Assembly: GCA_938015415.1 (NCBI GenBank)
Contig: CALLPK010000067.1
Span: 1-39,002 of the forward strand
Source of the DNA: an uncultured Saprospiraceae bacterium
Lineage (GTDB): Bacteria; Bacteroidota; Bacteroidia; Chitinophagales; Saprospiraceae
Direction of reading: 5' to 3'
Length of the DNA stretch: 39,002 bases
Below are positions 7,569 through 14,872 of the stretch, piece by piece. Numbering within the stretch: the stretch's first letter is position 1; each line of letters begins with the position of its first letter. The notes under the pieces are model-generated. The model did not search any database. It was not told where the DNA came from and saw nothing but the letters and a program-made list of their open reading frames with translations. The position numbers and the translations under genes are program-made.

Positions 7569-9119
7569 CTAGTATCCAGCTTCTTTATTACCAGAGTAGC
7601 TCTTGCCACCTCTTCCTGCGTTATTTACGCCACAGTTGGGGCGTCCCATTTCGCTTTCAGAAGTTGCGATTTCAAATTCTACTCGACGATTCATCATGTT
7701 AGAACCACTAGTTGGAACTAAGTTGTTGTTTTCTCCACCCCAGTTAAGGACGAAACGATCGCGGGAGATACCATACTTACCTACTAGGTAGTCGATAGCA
7801 GCATTTGCACGATTGTAAGATAAAACATCATTGTAGCAGTTACCAGCAGTCTGATCTGTAAATCCATTAGCAACGATACGTACACCTGGGTTTTGCTTCA
7901 TCACAGAAGCTACGTTGTGCAGTTTACCGTACTCAGAGTTACGGATAGCGTAACGATTGTTGTCAAAGTGAATCATTGGTAAGAACCAGTTCATTGGAGC
8001 AGCATTACCACCTAAATCAATACCAGCAAGTTTTGCGTCGATCAATCGGTTTACGTCGCCTTCATTTAAAGGATCTGGACCAGCAGGGATGATCGCCACA
8101 CCTTTAGAATCAATTTCGTAACCTGGAGGAGAATACATTTCTTCATCCTTACAGTCAGCAATACCGTCACCATCACTGTCTAAAGTTTCTCCTCGTGTAT
8201 TTACAGGACAACCTTTTTCAGTAGCTTCTTCCTTATCAAGCATGTCAATAACACCATCTTCGTCAGTATCGGTTAGATCAAGTTCAGGACGAGATTTAAC
8301 TTCCGCTAAATCTTCTGCTAATTCATCCATTGGGCTAGCCCACCATAGAGGAACGTTCTTTTCGTCTTTCTTACCTAAGGTAATTCCTAAACGTAGATTT
8401 GTGTAATGACCTAAATCATCTTTTGGTGTAAAAGCACTACCAACTCTTTCGGCGGCATCTAATAAATCACCACCACGTCCTACTACTCTAAACATTTTAT
8501 GTTCTAAGCTAAGACTGATTTTGTCAGACAACTTAAATCCCAAACCTAAACCAGCATCATAGTGAGCTGAAATTTCCCATTCGTCATCATATCCTTTTTC
8601 AGATACATCAAACTCTTCACTACCATCAATCGCAATAGCTTCGATACTAGAAATACCACCACCCACAAATATGTAAGGGTTTAATTTTTTATTACGATTA
8701 GTACGGAAATTATTAAGACTTGCTACCAAGTTAATATCTCCCATGAATAATCTAGTTTCATACTTAGGCACCCAACCAGCACCAAAGGCACCTGTACCGC
8801 TTCTTCTCTGCCATTGAAGACCATCTTGTCGTCTTGTAAGGCCATCATTTTCCTCTCCTCTTAGCTGCATATAACTCGCGTCGACACGGATAGAGAACAT
8901 GTAGTCGATCGCTTTACGCAAGTGAAGTCCAGCACCAAAGCTGGAATTCCAGTCAACGTCACCGGTTAGCGCAGTGTGACCAACATTAATACCCAATTCC
9001 CACATATTTTTGGGCTTGGCGTTAATTTTCAGGTTGCTCGCTGTTGTCTGAGCAGTTGCTTGATAAAACAACGCAGTACCCAATACGAACATTATTAAAG
9101 TTAAAATTTTCCTTGTCAT
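7569..9119 (-). CDS. OmpA-family outer membrane protein with thrombospondin type 3 repeats
   Basis: Outer-membrane beta-barrel protein that would anchor the outer membrane to peptidoglycan. It begins with a signal peptide (MTRKILTLIMFVLGTALFYQ, cleaved near ATAQ-TT). Residues about 30-270 alternate as an OmpA-like barrel. Two Asp-rich calcium-binding type 3 repeats follow (DTDEDGVIDMLDKE and DSDGDGIADCKDE, about 280-330). The C-terminal OmpA domain (about 375-490) contains MIHFDNNRYAIR and the peptidoglycan-contact region NGFTDQTAG through NRANAAIDYL and NRRVEFEI. The last 25 residues form a Gly/Asn/Ser-rich tail. The 516-residue length is typical of Bacteroidota OmpA proteins. A well-formed Bacteroidota promoter lies upstream, which suits an abundant envelope protein. 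It borders the T9SS block, but a direct T9SS role is not shown. Confidence 0.92.
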   Translation of the reverse strand: MTRKILTLIMFVLGTALFYQATAQTTASNLKINAKPKNMWELGINVGHTALTGDVDWNSSFGAGLHLRKAIDYMFSIRVDASYMQLRGEENDGLTRRQDGLQWQRRSGTGAFGAGWVPKYETRLFMGDINLVASLNNFRTNRNKKLNPYIFVGGGISSIEAIAIDGSEEFDVSEKGYDDEWEISAHYDAGLGLGFKLSDKISLSLEHKMFRVVGRGGDLLDAAERVGSAFTPKDDLGHYTNLRLGITLGKKDEKNVPLWWASPMDELAEDLAEVKSRPELDLTDTDEDGVIDMLDKEEATEKGCPVNTRGETLDSDGDGIADCKDEEMYSPPGYEIDSKGVAIIPAGPDPLNEGDVNRLIDAKLAGIDLGGNAAPMNWFLPMIHFDNNRYAIRNSEYGKLHNVASVMKQNPGVRIVANGFTDQTAGNCYNDVLSYNRANAAIDYLVGKYGISRDRFVLNWGGENNNLVPTSGSNMMNRRVEFEIATSESEMGRPNCGVNNAGRGGKSYSGNKEAGY

Positions 9120-9189
9120 AGGGTTTTTACTTTGATGATTAAAAAATAGGTGAATAATATCTTAGTCTATCTTTGATGCAATATAAATG

Positions 9190-9220
9190 CAAAAGTATTT
9201 AATTTTTTCTATGCTACAAA
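9190..9220 (-). promoter_or_regulatory. Bacteroidota-type promoter of the OmpA-family gene
   Basis: On the minus strand a TTTG -33 box (9220-9217) is followed after 19 bases by TACTTTTG (9197-9190), an exact match to TAnnTTTG. The start codon at 9119 is about 65 bases beyond the expected transcription start. This is the best promoter in the window. Confidence 0.75.
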
Positions 9221-9397
9221 TATTTAATGATTTTTTTTAGAGATATCTCTTAAGAAGAGCCAATAAAATCAATAAAACAATTATTTAATGTGCTTCTTGT
9301 TGGTTTTAAGCCTTTTATTAAATATTTAAATCTAATATTTAGAATATAACTCTTACGCTTTTAGAAACCTATTGTTGCGGTTATGACCATAGATTTA

Positions 9398-9430
9398 TTG
9401 AAAAGTAACGAATATTTTCCATTATATTTC
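9398..9430 (+). promoter_or_regulatory. Candidate promoter of the arginase-like gene
   Basis: TTG at 9398-9400, a 22-base spacer, then TATATTTC (9423-9430), which matches TAnnTTTG except at the last base. It lies 46 bases before the ATG at 9477. The region is AT-rich, so chance matches are possible. Confidence 0.35.
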
Positions 9431-9476
9431 GCTTTTTTATTCCATATGAAATGTAAATAATATAAAACAAAAAAAT

Positions 9477-10577
9477 ATGCTTGAGAATTGGCTCAGTCCG
9501 CTAACCATTAATGAATTTGCTCCTACAAAATCTTATACCCGCACCCAGTTTGGAAGAAAAATGATTTTCCACTGGAAAACGATTCCTTCTCTGGAAAGGG
9601 TTCAAATTGCCATCATTGGCTTAGATCAACAAGATGCCAATGCTATTCGCAAGGAACTTTACAAACTTGAATTCCCATTCCGCTCCTTTAGAGTGGCTGA
9701 TTTAGGTAACATTAGAAATAAAAATCATTCTTTTCTTATACCTGTGATTAAAGAACTCCTGGACAGCAATATTGTTCCAATTATTTTAGGTCGAGATATT
9801 GATCATTCAGTAGCTCATTATCAATCTTACCACTTACGTAAATACGTAAATTTGGCTATAGTGGATGAAAAAATTCGCTTAAATATTTCTAAAAATGAAA
9901 AAAAAGATCTTTTCTATCTAAGTAACTTAATAACAAAAAAATCGCCTACCCTTTTCAATCTAGGTGTACTGGCCTATCAGTCTCATTTTACCTCTTCAAA
10001 AGTAATCTCTGATCTCGCTGGAGCCAACCACGAATTGGTCAGACTGGGAGATATCCGAAAAGATATTACAGAAACCGAACCATTAGTTCGTTATGCGGAT
10101 TTATTGACCTTCAATATCGCCGCCTTAAAATCATTAGAAGCTCCTGCTCAGGCGGATCCATCCCCAAGCGGTTTGTTCTCCGAAGAAGCTTGCCAGCTTT
10201 GTCGCTATGCGGGACTAAGCGATCGATTGACCTCTATTGGATTTTACGGATATCATCATGAGAAAGATCCTCAACTACAAACAGCAAAGACCATTGCACA
10301 ACTTATCTGGTATTTTATGGAGGGGGTGAAAAACAGAAAGAAAGACTACCCGGTTTCCAGTCAGGGCCTGATTGAATATATTGTCGAAAATAAAAACAGA
10401 GATCATCAAATCCACTTTTGGAAAAGCAATAAAAGTGGTCGATGGTGGCTGGAAGTACCCTTAAAAGGAAAAGGAAAACGAACAGAAATGGTTCCCTGCT
10501 CTTACGAAGATTATAAGGCTGCTTGTCAGGATGAAATGACTAGCCGATTGGTACGGGCTTTTCATAAATTATCCTAA
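9477..10577 (+). CDS. Arginase/formimidoylglutamase-like protein with lost metal ligands
   Basis: A 366-residue member of the ureohydrolase fold as found in Bacteroidota, where annotation pipelines call it formimidoylglutamase or arginase. Family landmarks are visible but eroded. ILGRDIDHSVAHY (103-115) replaces the GGDHS motif and keeps its His. AIVDEKIRL (127-135) replaces DAHxD and loses the His and second Asp. TFNIAALKSLEAP (211-223) replaces SxDxDxxDPxxAP and loses both metal-binding Asp residues. At least three of the usual six manganese ligands are therefore gone, so hydrolysis of arginine or formimidoylglutamate is doubtful. The extra C-terminal part (RWWLEVPL and MVPCSYEDYKAAC) is typical of the Bacteroidota subgroup and absent from true arginases. 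It has no signal peptide, is cytosolic by prediction, and is convergent with murF next to the T9SS genes. Confidence 0.8.
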   Translation: MLENWLSPLTINEFAPTKSYTRTQFGRKMIFHWKTIPSLERVQIAIIGLDQQDANAIRKELYKLEFPFRSFRVADLGNIRNKNHSFLIPVIKELLDSNIVPIILGRDIDHSVAHYQSYHLRKYVNLAIVDEKIRLNISKNEKKDLFYLSNLITKKSPTLFNLGVLAYQSHFTSSKVISDLAGANHELVRLGDIRKDITETEPLVRYADLLTFNIAALKSLEAPAQADPSPSGLFSEEACQLCRYAGLSDRLTSIGFYGYHHEKDPQLQTAKTIAQLIWYFMEGVKNRKKDYPVSSQGLIEYIVENKNRDHQIHFWKSNKSGRWWLEVPLKGKGKRTEMVPCSYEDYKAACQDEMTSRLVRAFHKLS

Positions 10578-10651
10578 GGATAATGTTTAAATGGATTTAA
10601 ATCTTTTCTGATGCCAATAAGCATTCTTTTAAACCTTGGATTACTACTACC

Positions 10652-11980
10652 TTAACCTTGAAAGACCGTTAAAATTTTTTCTAAACCAATGCTCCTTGAG
10701 CCTTTTAACAGAATCAAGCTGTTCTCCCAGGTATTTGAACTTAAAGCACTCTTCAGCGCATCTACATCCGAACAGGCATGTACTTCGTCAGAAGGAAGAA
10801 TAGCTGCTTGATAATTTGGACCAACCAGATAAACAGCCTTTGTTTCAATTGCTTTTATGCGATCGAGAATTTCACGGTGGGCCCTTTTGCTGTATTTGCC
10901 CAATTCCAGCATATCTCCTAAAATGATTACCTTATGAGTAGCTTTTAATTTTTCAAAATTTTCCAGGGCGGCATTCGTACTGGTTGGATTTGCATTATAG
11001 GCATCTAAAATAAAGGTATTTGAAGCTATTTTTCTTAATTCAGAGCGATTGTTTTGAGGAATATATCCTTCTATTGCGGCCTTTATCGCTTCTCCCGAAA
11101 CTTTAAAATATTTACCCAAAGCAATTGCCGTCATCATATTCCCAAAGTTATATATTCCAACTAACGCACTAAAGGCCGTGGTCAACGTCGATGCTTCACC
11201 GGACAAAAACTCAGCCGTTAAGAAAGGCTGCTCTGCCGTTAATTTTATTTCAATATCCTTTACTGCGGTGTCAGGATGTTCACTTTTTGTGTAAAATACC
11301 TTGTGCTTAATTTTATCCGCTAATTCTTCCAAATATTTTTCGTTGCGATTGATAAAAGCAACTCCATTATGATTGGCCAGATAATTATATAACTCAGATT
11401 TACCTTTTTTCACCCCTTCCAGTCCTCCAAAACCTTCCAGATGGGCTTTGCCAATATTCGTAATAATTCCATGAGTAGGCTCGGCAATTTCGCATAATGC
11501 GGCAATTTCTCCCTGATGATTTGCCCCCATTTCAATAATTGCTACCTCTGTTTCTTTTGGCATTTTGAGTAAAGTAAGCGGGACGCCAATGTGATTGTTA
11601 AAATTCCCCTGAGTAAAATGTATGGCATAGGTGGACTTCATAACAGCGGCCAGTAATTCTTTGGTCGTCGTTTTTCCATTGCTTCCTGTAATCGCAATGA
11701 CTGGAATCGAAAACTGTTGTCGGTGATACCGGGCCAATTTTTGTAAAAATTTTAACCCATCCGGCACCAGCAGGCATTTATCATCGATGATAAAGTTCGC
11801 CTCATCGACAACTACATATGCTGCTCCTTTTTCCCGCGCTTCCACCGCAAAGGTATTTCCATTAAATCGTGGTCCTTTCAAAGCCAGATAGACACACCCG
11901 TCCGTTATTCTACGACTATCAGTCACTAAATCGGCTCCTTCTTCTAACTTTCCGTAAACGGTATTTAATATATTATCCAT
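10652..11980 (-). CDS. murF: UDP-N-acetylmuramoyl-tripeptide--D-alanyl-D-alanine ligase MurF
   Basis: Cytosolic ATP-dependent ligase that completes the peptidoglycan precursor UDP-MurNAc-pentapeptide. The N-terminal domain has TDSRRITDGCVYLALKG. The Mur ligase P-loop is ITGSNGKTTTKE (about 97-108 from the chosen start), followed by GNFNNHIGVPLTLL, EMGANHQGEI and TNIGKAHLEGFG. The C-terminal domain has FILDAYNANPTS and ILGDMLELG, both characteristic of MurF rather than MurC/D/E. The frame extends to a TTG at 12007, but that extension lies inside the gldJ terminator; the ATG at 11980 gives 442 residues and the normal N-terminus. It follows gldJ on the same strand, and its ATG touches the terminator's T-tract. 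The murF-gldJ neighbourhood is, as I recall, common in Bacteroidota. Confidence 0.95.
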   Translation of the reverse strand: MDNILNTVYGKLEEGADLVTDSRRITDGCVYLALKGPRFNGNTFAVEAREKGAAYVVVDEANFIIDDKCLLVPDGLKFLQKLARYHRQQFSIPVIAITGSNGKTTTKELLAAVMKSTYAIHFTQGNFNNHIGVPLTLLKMPKETEVAIIEMGANHQGEIAALCEIAEPTHGIITNIGKAHLEGFGGLEGVKKGKSELYNYLANHNGVAFINRNEKYLEELADKIKHKVFYTKSEHPDTAVKDIEIKLTAEQPFLTAEFLSGEASTLTTAFSALVGIYNFGNMMTAIALGKYFKVSGEAIKAAIEGYIPQNNRSELRKIASNTFILDAYNANPTSTNAALENFEKLKATHKVIILGDMLELGKYSKRAHREILDRIKAIETKAVYLVGPNYQAAILPSDEVHACSDVDALKSALSSNTWENSLILLKGSRSIGLEKILTVFQG

Positions 11981-12021
11981 AAAAAAAGTCTCTACATTTT
12001 TTAACAAATGTAGAGACTTTT
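11981..12021 (-). terminator. Strong terminator between gldJ and murF
   Basis: AAAAGTCTCTACATTT (11984-11999) and AAATGTAGAGACTTTT (12006-12021) form a perfect 16-pair stem with a six-base loop. Read on the minus strand, the stem runs into seven T residues (11987-11981). It lies about 40 bases past the gldJ stop. The murF ATG at 11980 follows the last T directly, leaving no room for a normal murF leader downstream of the hairpin. Confidence 0.88.
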
Positions 12022-12060
12022 AGGATATATAAAAAGGAAGATTTTTCTCAGATGCTAATT

Positions 12061-13566
12061 TTACTTAAACATCCCTTTTTTCTTCTTCTTTTTCTTTGAT
12101 TTAAAAGTATTTCCTCCTGTATCCTCATTACCGGTAGATCCACCGGTACGAGTCATCGCACAACGAAAACCGATGGTACGGTCTGACTTATCTTCTTCTT
12201 TAAATCTTCTCGCACCCGGAGACAACCAAAATGCGCGATCTGCCCACGAACCACCTTTAATTACGCGTGACTTATCACTAATTAAAGAAGTTTTTCCATA
12301 ATCGTATAATACATAAGATTCTTTATCTCCATCCAGATAGTTATAAACCTGACCACGTTTGTAGTTCTCACGGGTAGCTACCTCATCATCTTCTACGTAA
12401 CGATAGCGAATTCGTCCTAAACTATCCTTATCTACTGGTGCACCATTCTCATCTAAAATCTTAGTTTTGAACTTACCTCCACGATAAGGATTCAGATCGT
12501 GATTCTCTACATCTCGTAAAGTCATACTGGTCAATGGTCGGTAAAGATCCATAGTCCATTCATTTACATTACCGGCCATATTATAAAGTCCAAAATCATT
12601 TGGAAGGAATTTTCTGACCGGTGCGGTAATATGCGCCTGGTCATTCAAGTTACCAGCCATTCCCATATAATCACCACGACCTCGCTTAAAGTTTGCAAGT
12701 ATTCTTCCCTGACTTTTATCTCTCTTTTGGTATCGAACGGTATTCCCACTCCATGGATAAATACGACGATCTGTGATTCTTTCGTCCTGCTCCGAAGCCA
12801 AATTACCTACAAGCGCGAGTGCTGCATATTCCCATTCTGCCTCCGTTGGAAGTCGGTAGGAAGGTAATAAGATACCATCTTCGAACTTAACCGGACGTTC
12901 CCCTCCGGTCTTCATATCTTTTAGATTCTTTTTAACGTCACCTTGATACTTGTTAGCTAAATAAGCTTCCGTATTAAAGTTTTCTTCGTCCCGTTGTTCC
13001 ATATTGGCGTTCAGAATACCACGTTCTATCAGAATTGCTTCGTTGACACGATCGGTTCTCCATTGACAAAATTCGTTGGCCTGAATCCAGTTGACTCCAA
13101 CCACCGGGTAATCGTCATAAGATGGGTGACGGAAATAGGTCTCTACAAACGGCTCATTATAAGCCAATTCTTCCCGCCATACTAAGGTATCAGGAAGTGC
13201 ATTCAGATAAACCTCTGGGTAAGACTCACCAAAAACACGTTCGATCCAGTATAGGTATTCTTTATAATCGATGTTGGCAACCTCTGTTTCATCCATATAA
13301 AAGGAGGAAACCGTTACTCGTCTTGGAATTGCATTCCAATCGTAAGTAACATCCTGGTCAGTTACTCCCATCGAGAAAGTACCTCCTTCAATCAATACTA
13401 AATTAGGACCAGTGACCTGACCTTCGTAGCTTTTTTTCTCAAATCCACCCCATTTTTGGTCGTTATACTTCCAGCCGGTCGTAGCGGATCGCTCACTTTT
13501 CTTACAGGAAGGCAAAAAGACAACTAATAGTAGAAGGATTGAACTTAACTTGAGCAGTTTTTTCAT
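12061..13566 (-). CDS. gldJ: T9SS/gliding lipoprotein GldJ
   Basis: Outer-membrane-attached periplasmic lipoprotein of the type IX secretion and gliding apparatus, related to GldK/PorK. It has a lipoprotein signal peptide with lipobox LPSC (lipidated Cys21). The body is a formylglycine-generating-enzyme (sulfatase-modifying) fold, from NLVLIEGGTFSMG (about 55-67) through FYMDETEVANIDYKEY, PVVGVNWIQANEFCQWR, LPTEAEWEYAA and NMAGNVNEWTMDLY to RVIKGGSWADRAFW and TIGFRCAM. It is a structural rather than catalytic relative. The protein ends in an unusual basic tail, FKSKKKKKKKGMFK. GldJ is preferred over GldK because of its place between murF and the PorP/porU/porV genes, matching the porV-porU-gldJ order recalled from Flavobacterium johnsoniae. 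501 residues. It follows the PorP-like gene by 115 bases and has a strong terminator after it. Confidence 0.9.
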   Translation of the reverse strand: MKKLLKLSSILLLLVVFLPSCKKSERSATTGWKYNDQKWGGFEKKSYEGQVTGPNLVLIEGGTFSMGVTDQDVTYDWNAIPRRVTVSSFYMDETEVANIDYKEYLYWIERVFGESYPEVYLNALPDTLVWREELAYNEPFVETYFRHPSYDDYPVVGVNWIQANEFCQWRTDRVNEAILIERGILNANMEQRDEENFNTEAYLANKYQGDVKKNLKDMKTGGERPVKFEDGILLPSYRLPTEAEWEYAALALVGNLASEQDERITDRRIYPWSGNTVRYQKRDKSQGRILANFKRGRGDYMGMAGNLNDQAHITAPVRKFLPNDFGLYNMAGNVNEWTMDLYRPLTSMTLRDVENHDLNPYRGGKFKTKILDENGAPVDKDSLGRIRYRYVEDDEVATRENYKRGQVYNYLDGDKESYVLYDYGKTSLISDKSRVIKGGSWADRAFWLSPGARRFKEEDKSDRTIGFRCAMTRTGGSTGNEDTGGNTFKSKKKKKKKGMFK

Positions 13567-13681
13567 TGAATTTATTCTTAAAATTTAAATTACAAAATTG
13601 GCATCCACATACTGATAGATATGAAAATATACAATATTCGTGCTAATCATCAGGTAATGATTCTGCAAAAGTGCAAAAAAA

Positions 13682-14674
13682 TCACCGAAACAATTGAAAA
13701 CAATCGTTAAAATCTTGTTTTGGTTCTCTTGGTTTGATTCTTAAGGAGATTTCGTGGCTTCCGCCCGTGTTATTCAACTGGGATACCGTGAAGTCGTAAC
13801 TATACCCTATTTTGAATATTCCCTGCTCTACTCCAGCGACTGCGATTACCGCATCCGAATTTGTTTTTGCGTGACGATACCAACCACCAACAAAAAATGA
13901 TCCGTATCCTAAATTAGCGCCAGCATTGATTTGACCGAAGTCTCCCTGACGCACCATCATGATGTTTGGAGATATAAACGCCGCAGGTTTACGTTTATTG
14001 CCTTCTATCAAGGGTATTTGCGCACCCGCATGTACCGAGAAGCGATACGGAAGTCCCGCAAATAAGTTCTCATTGGTCAGAATGATGGATTCGTTGGGCC
14101 GGTTAATATGTTTAATAGAAAATCCTCCATAGAACATTTTATTATAAACCAACATACCCGCCGAAATATCACCGTAAGTATTATTGAGGTTTTCTGGTGT
14201 TATTTCATTAGTAGGAAACGGTGTGCCACCCGCAGAGATAGGTCCCGTTGTTTTTGAAAGTTGATCACCAAACATAAAGGCAGCCCAATTGTATCGCCCC
14301 TGTACCCAAGCGACTTCGGCTCCTATTTTTGCGTACCACTCTTTATTTATTTGTATTCGATAAGCAAAAAAACCGGCTACTTTATTGGTTTTGATTAATC
14401 CTTCTCCTGCATCATCTGTTTGAACCATAAAGCCGAATCCGCTATTTAAATGGCCAATAAACTGATCATAAGATGCGGCATAAGTCACGTAGGCATTAAG
14501 CGTTGGCCATTGATTGCGATAGTTTAGTGATACCTGAGGTGCATAACCAGTACCAGCAAAGGCGGGATTCAGTTGTAGGGGGGCAGCATAATATTGGCTA
14601 AATACCGGGTCTTGTCCAAATACGACATTATAACCAAATAAAACTACCATTAATATCAGGATTTGTCTTCGCAT
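13682..14674 (-). CDS. PorP/SprF-family type IX secretion outer membrane protein
   Basis: A 330-residue outer-membrane beta-barrel protein. It has a signal peptide (MRRQILILMVVLFGYNVVFG, cleaved before QDP) and the family's hallmark N-terminus DPVFSQYYAAPLQLNPAFAG (22-41), then LNYRNQWP and GFGFMVQTDDAGEGLIKTN. The C-terminal half has IKHINRPNESI and KIGYSYDFTVSQL, and the last residues FQLFR resemble an outer-membrane signal. PorP/SprF proteins act in the T9SS; many Bacteroidota carry several copies, each often paired with a giant adhesin or surface protein. Here the copy sits beside gldJ and divergently from porU, so it may be a core copy, but the specific partner cannot be read. The 198-base divergent spacer to porU must hold both promoters; no clear box was found. 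Confidence 0.92.
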   Translation of the reverse strand: MRRQILILMVVLFGYNVVFGQDPVFSQYYAAPLQLNPAFAGTGYAPQVSLNYRNQWPTLNAYVTYAASYDQFIGHLNSGFGFMVQTDDAGEGLIKTNKVAGFFAYRIQINKEWYAKIGAEVAWVQGRYNWAAFMFGDQLSKTTGPISAGGTPFPTNEITPENLNNTYGDISAGMLVYNKMFYGGFSIKHINRPNESIILTNENLFAGLPYRFSVHAGAQIPLIEGNKRKPAAFISPNIMMVRQGDFGQINAGANLGYGSFFVGGWYRHAKTNSDAVIAVAGVEQGIFKIGYSYDFTVSQLNNTGGSHEISLRIKPREPKQDFNDCFQLFR

Positions 14675-14872
14675 TTACTTATTTTGAATGGTCAATGAAC
14701 AGATAAAGTAATTAAGTTTGTTAAAATATAAAATACGGCTCAATATAGCGTTATATATGTACAATAGTAGCAAGGTATTAACGTTTTGATAACAGTTTTT
14801 AGTTTATGCTGCGATTATTATAACTGTTTAAACACTTCCGTCCGCATTTACAAATGTAATACTACCTCAATT

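Larger units (their letters stand above)
9120..9476. other. Divergent AT-rich intergenic region with palindrome
   Basis: 357 bases between the OmpA-family gene (minus) and the arginase-like gene (plus). Besides the two promoter candidates listed separately, it holds a perfect 12-base palindrome AGAGATATCTCT (9239-9250), directly followed by an overlapping CTCTTAAGAAGAG inverted repeat. Either could be an operator or a short hairpin. No gene is seen. Confidence 0.5.

Noticed and set aside
11981-12007. TTG start giving a longer MurF
   Set aside because: The extension is encoded by the gldJ terminator hairpin and the ATG at 11980 gives the normal family N-terminus.
14786-14872. Longer PorU from an upstream TTG
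   Set aside because: It would place 29 non-conserved residues before a clear signal peptide; the ATG at 14873 starts exactly at the signal peptide.
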